Shown in pieces: positions 1-6,433 of a stretch of 7,718 nt of DNA. The stretch's first letter is position 1. Each line of letters starts with the position of its first letter. A program made the position numbers and the translations under genes. The notes below the pieces were generated by a model. The model was not told the DNA's origin. It saw nothing but the letters and a program-made list of their open reading frames with translations, and did not search any database. This DNA comes from Verrucomicrobiota bacterium (GTDB lineage Bacteria > Verrucomicrobiota > Verrucomicrobiia > Limisphaerales > JAHEOI01), in assembly GCA_018610125.1 (NCBI GenBank), contig JAHEOI010000115.1:1-7718 (forward strand). Reading direction: 5' to 3'.

Positions 1-73
1 ATGCTCCTTCATCGTGCCTCGCCAGAAACCAAAATTGGCTCCAGCAAATGACACACTTACTTCTTTACAGACC

Positions 74-316
74 CTAACCTTCGCCGGCCCCATCATCCCC
101 GATTGCTTCAACCGGGCAACCCTCCATCGCCTCTTGGCACTGCTCTTCCTCTTCGGCCGATTCAGGTTGTTTGTAAACGTAGGAATAACCCCCTTCTTCG
201 TTCCGCGTGAAATTCGATGGCGCTGTCTCACGACACAAATCGCAATCAATGCATTGGTCATCCACGTAATACTTGCCTGGAGCGTTATCCGGGTACTTGT
301 TCTCAAAATCAGCCAT
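74..316 (-). CDS. Single-cluster [4Fe-4S] ferredoxin
   Basis: An 80-residue acidic soluble protein, probably a low-potential cytoplasmic electron carrier; its redox partner cannot be told from this window. Cluster ligands are visible as C22-x2-C25-x2-C28 and C67 followed by proline (GCPVEAI), the layout of monocluster [4Fe-4S] ferredoxins. C60 is an extra cysteine. In several monocluster ferredoxins two extra cysteines form a disulfide, but only one spare is present here. The N-terminal part (KYPDNAPGKYYVDDQCIDC) and a run of four glutamates at 55-58 resemble ferredoxins I associate with Verrucomicrobiota (recall, not searched). The ATG at 314-316 is preceded by AGGA (321-324) at a 4-base spacing, which supports this start. 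It stands alone: the next gene on the strand, rsmB, lies upstream, 306 bases away across a repeat. Family call is firm; the specific role is unknown. Confidence 0.93.
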   Translation of the reverse strand: MADFENKYPDNAPGKYYVDDQCIDCDLCRETAPSNFTRNEEGGYSYVYKQPESAEEEEQCQEAMEGCPVEAIGDDGAGEG

Positions 317-344
317 AGTTTCCTAAATTTGTCTTATCAGCAAC

Positions 345-373
345 AATATTCGTGCTATTCAGGGCGATTTCAA
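345..373 (-). promoter_or_regulatory. Possible sigma70-type promoter for the ferredoxin
   Basis: Read on the minus strand, TTGAAA (368-373; 5 of 6 to the -35 consensus) is followed after exactly 17 bases by AATATT (345-350; 4 of 6 to the -10 consensus). Transcription would start about 20-25 bases before the ferredoxin ATG, leaving room for the AGGA ribosome site. Found by eye; chance matches of this quality are not rare. Confidence 0.4.
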
Positions 374-503
374 GCCGTTTCTCACCGCTTTCGGGAATGC
401 CAAGCTCACCCTTCCATGCCGAGAATAGACTTCAAATCAGGTGACGCCAAGCACGATTTGCGCCTTATTAAGTAGGTGCCGGCCAAAAGAGGTTGAGGTC
501 GGC

Positions 504-593
504 AAGGAGACTGCCGACCCTACCTCCGCCGTTGCGGTAGGGACTGCACTCCGTTGCAGTCCGCTCCCGGACGTCGGGGACGACGTCCCTATC
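504..593 (-). repeat. Hairpin-rich intergenic repeat, copy A
   Basis: The reverse complement of 511-593 matches 3825-3907 at 77 of 83 positions without gaps, and includes a 37-base identical run. Similarity continues for a further 7 bases with two mismatches. Inside is a perfect 8-base stem (GGACTGCA 541-548 with TGCAGTCC 555-562, 6-base loop). A second is GGACGTC/GACGTCC within 568-587 (7-base stem, 6-base loop). A third, GGTCGGCA 497-504 with TGCCGACC 512-519, runs across the element's edge. On the rsmB transcript it begins about 30 bases after the stop codon, in the same orientation as copy B has behind the GreA-type gene. It resembles REP/MITE-type dispersed elements; a role in transcript 3' ends or mRNA stability is possible but unproven. 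Confidence 0.88.
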
Positions 594-622
594 GGGCTGA
601 CAGTGCTACCCGCGGCCGATCA

Positions 623-1918
623 TCACGTTTCGCGGGTCAGCCTTGCGACGAAGGTGCCATCGACGCCATTCTCGAACGGGCTTAGCTCACGGACCGCCTC
701 AAGTCGATAATCGGGATGCTCGCGCTGAAATTGCTCAATGACCTCACGATTCTCTTCCGGTTCAAGGCTACAGGTGCTGTACACCACCGCGCCTCCGAGG
801 CGGACCTGGTCCGCCGCACTTCCAAGCAGCTCAAGTTGATCCTGCTGCAACTGTATAAGCTCCTTTGGGGTTAACCGCCATCGAAGATCCACCCGACGGC
901 GCATCACGCCCGTATTCGAGCACGGGGCATCGATTAAGATACCATGATAGAACCGCTTTCGAGGCATCAAGTCGGCGGCCTCAGTGATCTGAGCGCACTC
1001 GACGCCCAATCGGCTCACCGTTTCCCGAAGCTGGCGCAATCGTTCCGCATTGGCGTCGTACCCGACAATCTTCCCGCGGTTCTCCATACGCTGAGCGATC
1101 AGCGCGGTTTTGCCCCCCGGCGCAGCACAGAGGTCCAATACGCATTCGCCCGGCTTGGGGGCGAGCAGCTCCACGGCCAACAAGGTGCTCGGATCTTGAA
1201 TGGCGAACCAGCCCTCCCTGAAACTGGGTAAATCCGTCAAGGGGGGATGCGACGTCAGCTCATACATCGGATCCGGTCCTGTCCAATCCCATTGATGTGT
1301 CGCCCAGGCCACTCCTTCGGTTTCCCACCGGGCCAAGAGCGCGGAGTGGTCCGTCCGAAGTCGGTTGACACGGGCATAGGTCGGCGGAGGCTTATTGTTC
1401 CACTCCATCAGCCGTCGTGCTCTTGCTTTTCCCCATCGCCCTCGCCAACGTTCCCATAACCAATCGGGATGGGAGTATCCCACTGCGGGATGCGACTCCT
1501 TTAGCGCCTCCAGCCGCTCCAAAGTGGCATCGCGTTCTCGGAGATAACCCCGAAGCACCGCATTAATAAACCCCGATAGCGAGCGATAGCCAAGCCGTTT
1601 GCTTACGGCCACCGTCTCATGGATCGCTGCGTGGTCCGGAACCCGACTCAACCAAAAGAGCTGGTACAAGCCCAAGCGGAGAAGCACCCGGGCAGCCATC
1701 TTCACAGAGCGCCCATGCGTCTTTCGCTCGATCAGCCAATCAAGTGCTCGTTGCCATCGGGCCACACCGTATGTAAGTTCTTGGATAAGATGGCGATCTG
1801 GACCTCTAAACGCCGTGTTGGTGAGCTGTTCCTCCAGGAGCCGTTGCAGATAACGAGAACGCCTTTCGCGTTGCAACAGGATACGGGCGGCGATTTCTCT
1901 TGGTAAGGGGTCGTCCAC
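623..1918 (-). CDS. rsmB: 16S rRNA (cytosine(967)-C5)-methyltransferase RsmB
   Basis: A cytoplasmic SAM-dependent enzyme that methylates C5 of a 16S rRNA cytosine (C967 in E. coli numbering) during small-subunit maturation. It has 431 residues; the E. coli enzyme has 429. Residues about 5-130 form the NusB-like RNA-binding domain (AIHETVAVSKRLG at 98-110, GFINAVLRG at 116-124). The Rossmann methyltransferase domain follows. Motif I is LDLCAAPGGKT at 261-271. An acidic SAM-contact segment GYDANAERL lies at 286-294. DAPCSNTG at 330-337 carries C333, the cysteine that releases the product. STCS at 381-384 carries C383, the catalytic nucleophile. All key residues are present, so it should be active. 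The start is GTG (1916-1918), with AAAGG only one base upstream, so initiation may be leaderless-like. It diverges from the GreA-type gene across 54 bases. The closest alternative is another RsmB/RsmF-type methyltransferase, but the NusB domain argues for RsmB. Confidence 0.95.
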   Translation of the reverse strand: MDDPLPREIAARILLQRERRSRYLQRLLEEQLTNTAFRGPDRHLIQELTYGVARWQRALDWLIERKTHGRSVKMAARVLLRLGLYQLFWLSRVPDHAAIHETVAVSKRLGYRSLSGFINAVLRGYLRERDATLERLEALKESHPAVGYSHPDWLWERWRGRWGKARARRLMEWNNKPPPTYARVNRLRTDHSALLARWETEGVAWATHQWDWTGPDPMYELTSHPPLTDLPSFREGWFAIQDPSTLLAVELLAPKPGECVLDLCAAPGGKTALIAQRMENRGKIVGYDANAERLRQLRETVSRLGVECAQITEAADLMPRKRFYHGILIDAPCSNTGVMRRRVDLRWRLTPKELIQLQQDQLELLGSAADQVRLGGAVVYSTCSLEPEENREVIEQFQREHPDYRLEAVRELSPFENGVDGTFVARLTRET

Positions 1919-1929
1919 GCCTTTATTCT

Positions 1930-1958
1930 ATTATATTGGTACTGAAATTAAGTCGCAA
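1930..1958 (-). promoter_or_regulatory. Sigma70-type promoter of rsmB
   Basis: On the minus strand TTGCGA (1953-1958, 4 of 6) is separated by 17 bases from a perfect TATAAT (1930-1935). Eleven bases lie between the -10 box and the GTG, so transcription should begin only about 3-6 bases before the start codon. It occupies most of the 54-base gap to the divergent GreA-type gene. Candidates for that gene on the plus strand are weaker, for example TTGGTA (1900-1905) with TATTCT (1924-1929) at an 18-base spacing. Confidence 0.65.
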
Positions 1959-1972
1959 ATTGATAGCATCCT

Positions 1973-3826
1973 ATGAGAGAAGAGCTAGAGAGACTGGTGG
2001 CATCAGGTAAGTTGACACGCCAACAGGTCGAGCCGGTCGAGCAGTTGGCCACCGACGGCTTTTGCCTGCACCGAAGCTGGGGGTGTGGGAAAATCACGAC
2101 GGTGGATACCGTGGCGGGGACCTTGACCGTCGATTTCCCATCGAAGCCGAATCATACGATGGACCTCTCCTTCGCCGCGGACCTGCTGAAGCCGATCTCG
2201 CCCGATCACATCCTTGCGCGCAAGGTGAGTGATCTCTCGTCTCTTCGTGAAATGGCCGCTGTCAATCATGCCGAGCTGATCAAGCTAGTCCTGCAGAGCC
2301 ACGGAGGCAAGGCCACCGTTGAGCAAATTCAACAAGTCTTGACCCCTGACGTGATCACCGATGACTGGAAAAAGTGGTGGGACGTGGCCAAGAAGGAATT
2401 GAAGAAGAGCGGCCATTTCCAGATTCCGGTCAAGAAATCGCAACCGATCATCTACCAGGAGGAAGCTGTCCCGCTGCAGGAGCGCCTAATGCGTAATTTC
2501 CGGGATGCCAAGGGATTGAAGGCGCGCCTCGCGGTCGTCGGGGAGTTTCTCAAGAGCTTGGAGGAGCTTGAGGACCCAAAGACTGCCGGTCAAGAAGTGA
2601 TCGATCAGCTCAATGCCGAGATTTATTCGCATCAACGCACTCAAACCGCTTTAGCCCTCGAAGCGATATTGGCTCGCGACGAAGTCCGGCGACGATGCTC
2701 GGTCCCGGCTGTGGGAGAGGAGCAGGTTACGACACAGACCCTCTGGCGGGATTATGCCGGGCTCGAGGATGTCCTTCCCAAGCTTCCGGTATCCAAACAG
2801 AAGGAGGCATTGGAAGCATTCAAGCAATTCCGTCCCGACGATTGGCATGAGGCGTTGCTGGAGAGCTTGAACAAGATGCCGGCTCGCGTCTGTGGCGAAT
2901 TCGTCAAGTCGCTGGAGCAGGCGGGCTATCTCGACCAAGTGAAGGAGCAGCTCAATCGGTTGGTGAGTCAGCACCAAGCCAGTAGCGACCTCCTCCTGTG
3001 GCTGGCAAAAAATCGGTCGGACACCTTTGCCGATGTCCTCGGTCCGGAAGTTTTCCGAGCCATGTTATCGGCGATCGAGCGGGACCAATTCAGTGAGCGT
3101 AAGCCAAATCGCCTCCCGGACTTGATCATGGAAGATGAAAACCTGGTGGTCGAGCTCGCCGAGTCCGCCGAAATCGACGTTATTAAAGATCTGACCCGAG
3201 CGCTGCAGTTTTCCTCGTGCTTTGATGACATGGACAAGCGCTCTCTTTTGGCAAGGATCGTCAAGCACTTTCCGGCGGCGCAATCGTTGGTCTCAGGCGA
3301 TAATAATCGCCAGGATGACCAGCTTGTTGTCTCTTGGGAAAGCCTCGAACAACGTCAGAAGGAATACAAAGACTTGGTCGAGAGGCGCATCCCTGAAAAC
3401 TCCAAGGAGATCGCGATTGCCCGAAGCCATGGGGACCTTCGCGAAAATCACGAGTACAAAGCGGCCAAAGAGAACCAAAAGATCCTCATGCGCACCAAAT
3501 CGGAGATGGAAACTCAACTGGTTCGGGCTCGCGGCACCGACTTTCAAAACCCACGCACGGATGTTGTCAGCATCGGCTGCCAAGTCCAGGTAACCGATAC
3601 CAAAACCGGCAAGCAGCAGACCTACACCATCCTCGGTGCTTGGGATTCCGATGTCGACAAGAACATCATCAGCTATCAAACCCCCTTTGCCCAATCGCTG
3701 CTGAATCACCAAGTCGGTGACAAAGTCGAATTCGAAACCGAAGGAAAGAAACGCTCTTACCGAATCGACCGGATTGAGCCGGCGAAGGTGTCAGCCCCGA
3801 CGGCCCACGCAGAAAAAGCGGGTTGA
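1973..3826 (+). CDS. greA: GreA/GreB-type transcription elongation factor with long N-terminal extension
   Basis: 617 residues, against about 158 for ordinary GreA. The C-terminal part (about 455-602) is a full Gre factor. A coiled-coil hairpin at about 455-525 has its tip at GDLREN (487-492), where D488 and E491 match the two acids of GreA that help RNA polymerase cleave backtracked RNA. An FKBP-like polymerase-binding domain follows at about 530-602. The N-terminal 450 residues are not standard Gre. Residues 28-75 (SWGCGKI at 35-41, then predicted beta strands) may be a small SH3/Tudor-like barrel. A tryptophan-rich piece (W132, W135, W136) is followed by a long, mostly helical stretch. Chlamydial GreA is also over 700 residues (recall), so this looks like a PVC-group architecture. 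Expected role: rescue of stalled polymerase in the cytoplasm. The ATG has no clear Shine-Dalgarno. Tandem stops TGA-TAG end it, and its last codons lie in one arm of an inverted repeat. Confidence 0.88.
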   Translation: MREELERLVASGKLTRQQVEPVEQLATDGFCLHRSWGCGKITTVDTVAGTLTVDFPSKPNHTMDLSFAADLLKPISPDHILARKVSDLSSLREMAAVNHAELIKLVLQSHGGKATVEQIQQVLTPDVITDDWKKWWDVAKKELKKSGHFQIPVKKSQPIIYQEEAVPLQERLMRNFRDAKGLKARLAVVGEFLKSLEELEDPKTAGQEVIDQLNAEIYSHQRTQTALALEAILARDEVRRRCSVPAVGEEQVTTQTLWRDYAGLEDVLPKLPVSKQKEALEAFKQFRPDDWHEALLESLNKMPARVCGEFVKSLEQAGYLDQVKEQLNRLVSQHQASSDLLLWLAKNRSDTFADVLGPEVFRAMLSAIERDQFSERKPNRLPDLIMEDENLVVELAESAEIDVIKDLTRALQFSSCFDDMDKRSLLARIVKHFPAAQSLVSGDNNRQDDQLVVSWESLEQRQKEYKDLVERRIPENSKEIAIARSHGDLRENHEYKAAKENQKILMRTKSEMETQLVRARGTDFQNPRTDVVSIGCQVQVTDTKTGKQQTYTILGAWDSDVDKNIISYQTPFAQSLLNHQVGDKVEFETEGKKRSYRIDRIEPAKVSAPTAHAEKAG

Positions 3827-3962
3827 TAGGGACGTGGCCCCCGACGTCCAGGAGCGGACTGCAACGGAGTGCAGTCCCTACCGCAACAGCGGTGGTAAGG
3901 TCGGCAGTCCCTTTCTGACCGCTCTGGTACTATCCTGACAAGCGTACCCGCCTGCGTGGGCC
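3802..3962. repeat. Long inverted repeat enclosing repeat copy B
   Basis: GGCCCACGCAG (3802-3812) is the exact reverse complement of CTGCGTGGGCC (3952-3962). Directly inside, GCGGGT (3818-3823) pairs with ACCCGC (3946-3951). Together they give 17 base pairs interrupted only by a 5-base AAAAA bulge on the left arm (3813-3817). The stem encloses 122 bases, most of them repeat copy B. The left arm codes for the last residues of the GreA-type factor and touches its stop codon. The right arm ends one base before the stop codon of the convergent sulfatase. It could be the terminal inverted repeats of a small non-autonomous element, or a bidirectional 3'-end structure for both genes. No T-run follows either arm, so a classical intrinsic terminator is not shown. 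Confidence 0.75.
3825..3914 (+). repeat. Hairpin-rich intergenic repeat, copy B
   Basis: Positions 3825-3907 match the reverse complement of 511-593 at 77 of 83 positions, and the match weakens through 3914. The central perfect stem is conserved (GGACTGCA 3856-3863, loop 3864-3869, TGCAGTCC 3870-3877). So is a smaller ACCGC/GCGGT hairpin with loop AACA at about 3880-3893. The element begins inside the TGA stop codon of the GreA-type gene and reads in the direction of that gene. The two copies are opposite in orientation on the chromosome but equivalent relative to their upstream genes. Confidence 0.88.
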
Positions 3963-5528
3963 CTATTCCTGGCGGTAAGCCTCGGTGTTTTCCCACCATG
4001 TTTGCCACTCACCTTTGAGCCGATCAGCCAAGCTCGGGTGGGATTCGATCAGGTTAACGGTTTCGCTACGATCGATGCGGAGGTCATAGAGCTCCCAAGG
4101 TCGGTCTCCTTGCTTGATGATCTTCCAGCCGTCTTGATACACGGCCTTGCCGCCGCGCCACTCCCAATAGATCGGCCCTTCGCGTCGGCGATCCTTTCCT
4201 TTAAGGACCGGCAACAATGACTTGCCCTGCATCGGCACAACGGTTTCATCCTTATAACGCTCCGGATATTCGGCATCCGCAATCTCAACCAGAGTCGGCA
4301 TGAGATCGATGAAGTGGGCCACATAATCGGTTTGGCTGCCGGCCGGGACAACACCCGGCCAATGGACAATAAACGGGGTCGCAATGCCCCCTTGATAGCT
4401 CCAGTTCTTGTAGTAGCGGAATGGGGTGTTGCCGACATTGGCCCAATCCTTGCCGAGCGAGGCCCAACGAGTCATCGAGCCGATGGGACCCTTCCCCTTA
4501 CGCACCACTTCTGCCGAGGCCCCGTTGTCCGAAGCAAACATAAACACGGTATTCTCAAGCTCCCCGTGCTCCTTTAAGTAATCGATAATCCGCCCGATAT
4601 TCTGGTCCATCCGATCGATCATCGCGGCATAGACCTGCATCCGGCGAGCCTGATCGGCTTTCTCTTCCTGGCTGAGACTCTCCCAATCCCGGTGAGTTGG
4701 CGCTGACAAAGGATAGCTCTCCTCATCGAGCAGGCCCGACTCAATCAACCGACGGTATCTCGCCTCACGAATGGCGCTGTATCCCTTCTTATACATCCCG
4801 GCGTATTTCTCGATATCTTCCGGCCATGCCTGTAACGGATCGTGCGGGGCTTGATAAGCCAGATAGAGGGCAAACGGCTTCTCCTCCTTCCGGTATTGTC
4901 GTAGTAGCTCCAATGCCCAGTCCGTCCAAGTGTCGGTGCTGTAATAGCCGGGCTCCGGCGTGTAAGGCTGAACCACTTCCTCGTCAAAGACGAATGTGCG
5001 CTGCCGTCGACGCTTCTGTGCCGGCAACCCCGGATCGGAAGGGCGTTTCTTTCCGGGATTGAAATAGTTGGCCGCGCCATCCCTGAGACCGCGGTAATGA
5101 TCAAAGCCCCACTTGTAAGGATTATCCGTGCTGTGATGCTTGCCGATGAAAAGCGTCCGATAGCCGGCACGCTGCAAGACCTCGCCAAAGTAGACCGAGT
5201 GATGAAAATGTCCCGGCCCGTCGTGCATTGATGCGTGCTGGGCATAGACACCGGTCAAAAGGCAGGCCCGCGAGGGGAAGCACTTGCTGGTGTTGTGCAT
5301 CTGAGTGAAGCGCATCCCGCCCTCAGCGAGACGCTGGAGATTGGGCGTCTCGATCTCGGCACCGTACGGGCTGATATCGGAATATCCCAGATCATCCGCA
5401 AGAACAAAGATGACATTGGGCCGACTATCGCCTTTTTCGTCCGCCGCCCGAACATTGAGCACCCCCAGCGCTACAATCCCGATTACCCCCTTAAGGAGAC
5501 CGCCCCATACAAGCTTGCTCACCATCAT
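3963..5528 (-). CDS. Secreted arylsulfatase-type sulfatase (formylglycine family S1)
   Basis: A 521-residue hydrolase of sulfate esters, probably acting in the periplasm or outside the cell on sulfated polysaccharide or another sulfated compound; the substrate is unknown. A signal peptide (hydrophobic core about residues 8-25, cleavage near VRA-A) leads in. Sulfatase hallmarks follow: metal ligands D45-D46 in VLADDLG, the modification motif C83-F-P-S-R87 (Cys type, converted to formylglycine), K130 and H132 in GKHHS, H229 in APHDP, D334-N335 in ASDNGA, and K374 in YYKNWSYQGG. All catalytic positions I can place are present. The frame is open upstream to a TTG at 5589-5591, but the ATG pair at 5523-5528 starts directly before the signal peptide. 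A weak AGG precedes it, better spaced for the second ATG (5523-5525). It needs a formylglycine-generating enzyme or anaerobic sulfatase maturase, not encoded here. It converges on the GreA-type gene. Confidence 0.93.
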   Translation of the reverse strand: MMVSKLVWGGLLKGVIGIVALGVLNVRAADEKGDSRPNVIFVLADDLGYSDISPYGAEIETPNLQRLAEGGMRFTQMHNTSKCFPSRACLLTGVYAQHASMHDGPGHFHHSVYFGEVLQRAGYRTLFIGKHHSTDNPYKWGFDHYRGLRDGAANYFNPGKKRPSDPGLPAQKRRRQRTFVFDEEVVQPYTPEPGYYSTDTWTDWALELLRQYRKEEKPFALYLAYQAPHDPLQAWPEDIEKYAGMYKKGYSAIREARYRRLIESGLLDEESYPLSAPTHRDWESLSQEEKADQARRMQVYAAMIDRMDQNIGRIIDYLKEHGELENTVFMFASDNGASAEVVRKGKGPIGSMTRWASLGKDWANVGNTPFRYYKNWSYQGGIATPFIVHWPGVVPAGSQTDYVAHFIDLMPTLVEIADAEYPERYKDETVVPMQGKSLLPVLKGKDRRREGPIYWEWRGGKAVYQDGWKIIKQGDRPWELYDLRIDRSETVNLIESHPSLADRLKGEWQTWWENTEAYRQE

Positions 5529-5610
5529 ACGCCTAATAAAGCCAAAATTCTCACGCCTCCCCGGATTCCATGTCCAACAAAATCTACACAATTAACTCCA
5601 TCGCCAGGCC

Positions 5611-5721
5611 CGCCGATCCTCTCCTCCCTGAATCAATCGACGGCAGACTCGCCGGCCCGAGCCGCAGTCGCCCCCTTACGCGCGCCAGCGTTTGGAGTGC
5701 GCGTGACTTGTCACCGCTTTC
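5611..5721 (-). repeat. Probable dispersed verrucomicrobial intergenic repeat
   Basis: No gene fits the 203 bases between the small secreted protein gene and the sulfatase ATG. On the minus strand a stretch beginning AAAGCGGTGACAAGTCACGC is one I associate with a repeat scattered between genes in Pedosphaera-like Verrucomicrobiota. There its translations appear as spurious hypothetical proteins containing strings such as AVTSH..PKRWR and PSIDSGR. Here one frame reads AVTSHAHSKRWRA and another PSIDSGRRGSAG. A dyad GTGAC-TT-GTCAC lies at 5703-5714, and a small CTCG/CGAG hairpin at about 5648-5661. Only one copy is in the window, so calling it a repeat rests on recall. The sulfatase promoter may lie within or after it; I saw no convincing -35/-10 pair. 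Confidence 0.55.
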
Positions 5722-5731
5722 TGAATCTCCT

Positions 5732-6433
5732 TTATTCACCGACTTCGGTCACCTTGAGGTTATCGAAGCGTATCGGCTTTCCCGAGTACGGGATCCCCCA
5801 AATTGAGGCCCGCCCTTCGTAAGGCTCCTCTTTATCCTGGAAGCGAATCATCCAATCCGGCTCTTCGTTTTTCTTCGCCTCCGTTTGCCAGACTTTACCC
5901 TTTAGCTCCCATTTGGGCCCTTCGATCTTTTTTGATTGGAGCTTGAGGGAATACCAGGTGCCAGGCTTCCACCGAAAAGGGATTTTCTTGAGGACTTCGT
6001 CGCCTTTGTAAAGCTCGATTGCCCTCTTGCCGGGACTGACTTGAAGACGGTAGCCGCCATATCCATTCAGACCGACAGCAAATGCGGGATAACGACGTCC
6101 TCGGGCCTCGCCGATGATTTTGGCCGAAACCGTGACACCGGCCTTTCTGGTCGGTCCGAAGAGAATCCCGAAAGTGTCCAGCGGCTCCCCGGGTAGCTCG
6201 AGAAAGCGATTGCCTTTTTCCTCCTTAACGGCGAAGTCGCCGGCGAGCACCATGATGTCTTCCGACACGGAGCCCACCTTGGCCTTCGAGAAATCATTTT
6301 GGTAGAGCGGCTGTTTGCCCTTTTCTTTTCCGTCGTCCGAGTGTCCCGAGTGTGCCAACACCGGCAAGGCCCACAGCGAAGTGCCCAATAGAACCGCCCA
6401 AGCTCCCGCAGTCGATATCCGTTTCATAGCCAT
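5732..6433 (-). CDS. Secreted beta-sandwich-like protein of unknown function
   Basis: 233 residues. An N-terminal signal peptide (basic MAMKR, hydrophobic core to about 25, cleavage after VLA at 25-27) directs it out of the cytoplasm. The mature protein opens with HSGHSDDG and then a lysine-rich stretch. The rest alternates short polar and hydrophobic strands (AFAVGLNGYGGYRLQV, WKPGTWYSLKLQSKK) and ends IRFDNLKVTEVGE. This is the style of concanavalin/LamG-like jelly rolls and of DUF1080-type sugar-associated domains, in which a final strand of the form RFDNLKV is common. No catalytic motif was identified, so it may bind rather than cut a glycan. The frame stays open to 6700, but starting there would overlap the permease gene by more than 200 bases and bury the signal peptide, so I chose the ATG at 6431-6433. 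The next ATG, two codons later, is equally possible. No good Shine-Dalgarno is visible. It follows the permease by 38 bases. Confidence 0.75.
   Translation of the reverse strand: MAMKRISTAGAWAVLLGTSLWALPVLAHSGHSDDGKEKGKQPLYQNDFSKAKVGSVSEDIMVLAGDFAVKEEKGNRFLELPGEPLDTFGILFGPTRKAGVTVSAKIIGEARGRRYPAFAVGLNGYGGYRLQVSPGKRAIELYKGDEVLKKIPFRWKPGTWYSLKLQSKKIEGPKWELKGKVWQTEAKKNEEPDWMIRFQDKEEPYEGRASIWGIPYSGKPIRFDNLKVTEVGE

Larger units (their letters stand above)
317..622. other. Gene-free interval between ferredoxin and rsmB
   Basis: I see no convincing coding region here. Near the ferredoxin it holds that gene's ribosome site and a candidate promoter. The stretch 374-496 shows no recognised structure. 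497-593 is a hairpin-rich repeat, copy A of a pair whose other copy lies after the GreA-type gene. 594-622 leads to the rsmB stop codon. A 7-base stem (608-614 with 631-637, 16-base loop) straddles that stop codon, but no run of T follows on either strand, so I do not call it a terminator. Confidence 0.6.

Noticed and set aside
14..475. Plus-strand open frame of 153 codons opposite the ferredoxin
   Set aside because: It runs antisense through the ferredoxin gene, whose cluster motifs and ribosome site are convincing, and its product shows no family features.
504..593. CRISPR or tandem repeat array
   Set aside because: There are only two copies of the element in the window, far apart and inverted, with no regular spacers.
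608..637. ACCCGCG/CGCGGGT stem over the rsmB stop codon as a terminator
   Set aside because: The loop is 16 bases, the stem overlaps coding sequence, and no T-run follows on either strand.
3293..3712. Minus-strand open frame of 139 codons
   Set aside because: It lies opposite the Gre domain of the elongation factor, whose motifs are unambiguous.
5529..5591. Upstream TTG start for the sulfatase, adding 21 residues
   Set aside because: The extra residues precede a clear signal peptide starting at the ATG pair; although a GGAG lies before the TTG, an extension ahead of the signal peptide is unlikely.
5235..5822. Plus-strand open frame of 195 codons across the sulfatase start and the intergenic repeat
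   Set aside because: It overlaps the sulfatase N-terminus and signal peptide antisense and then crosses a repeat known to give spurious translations.
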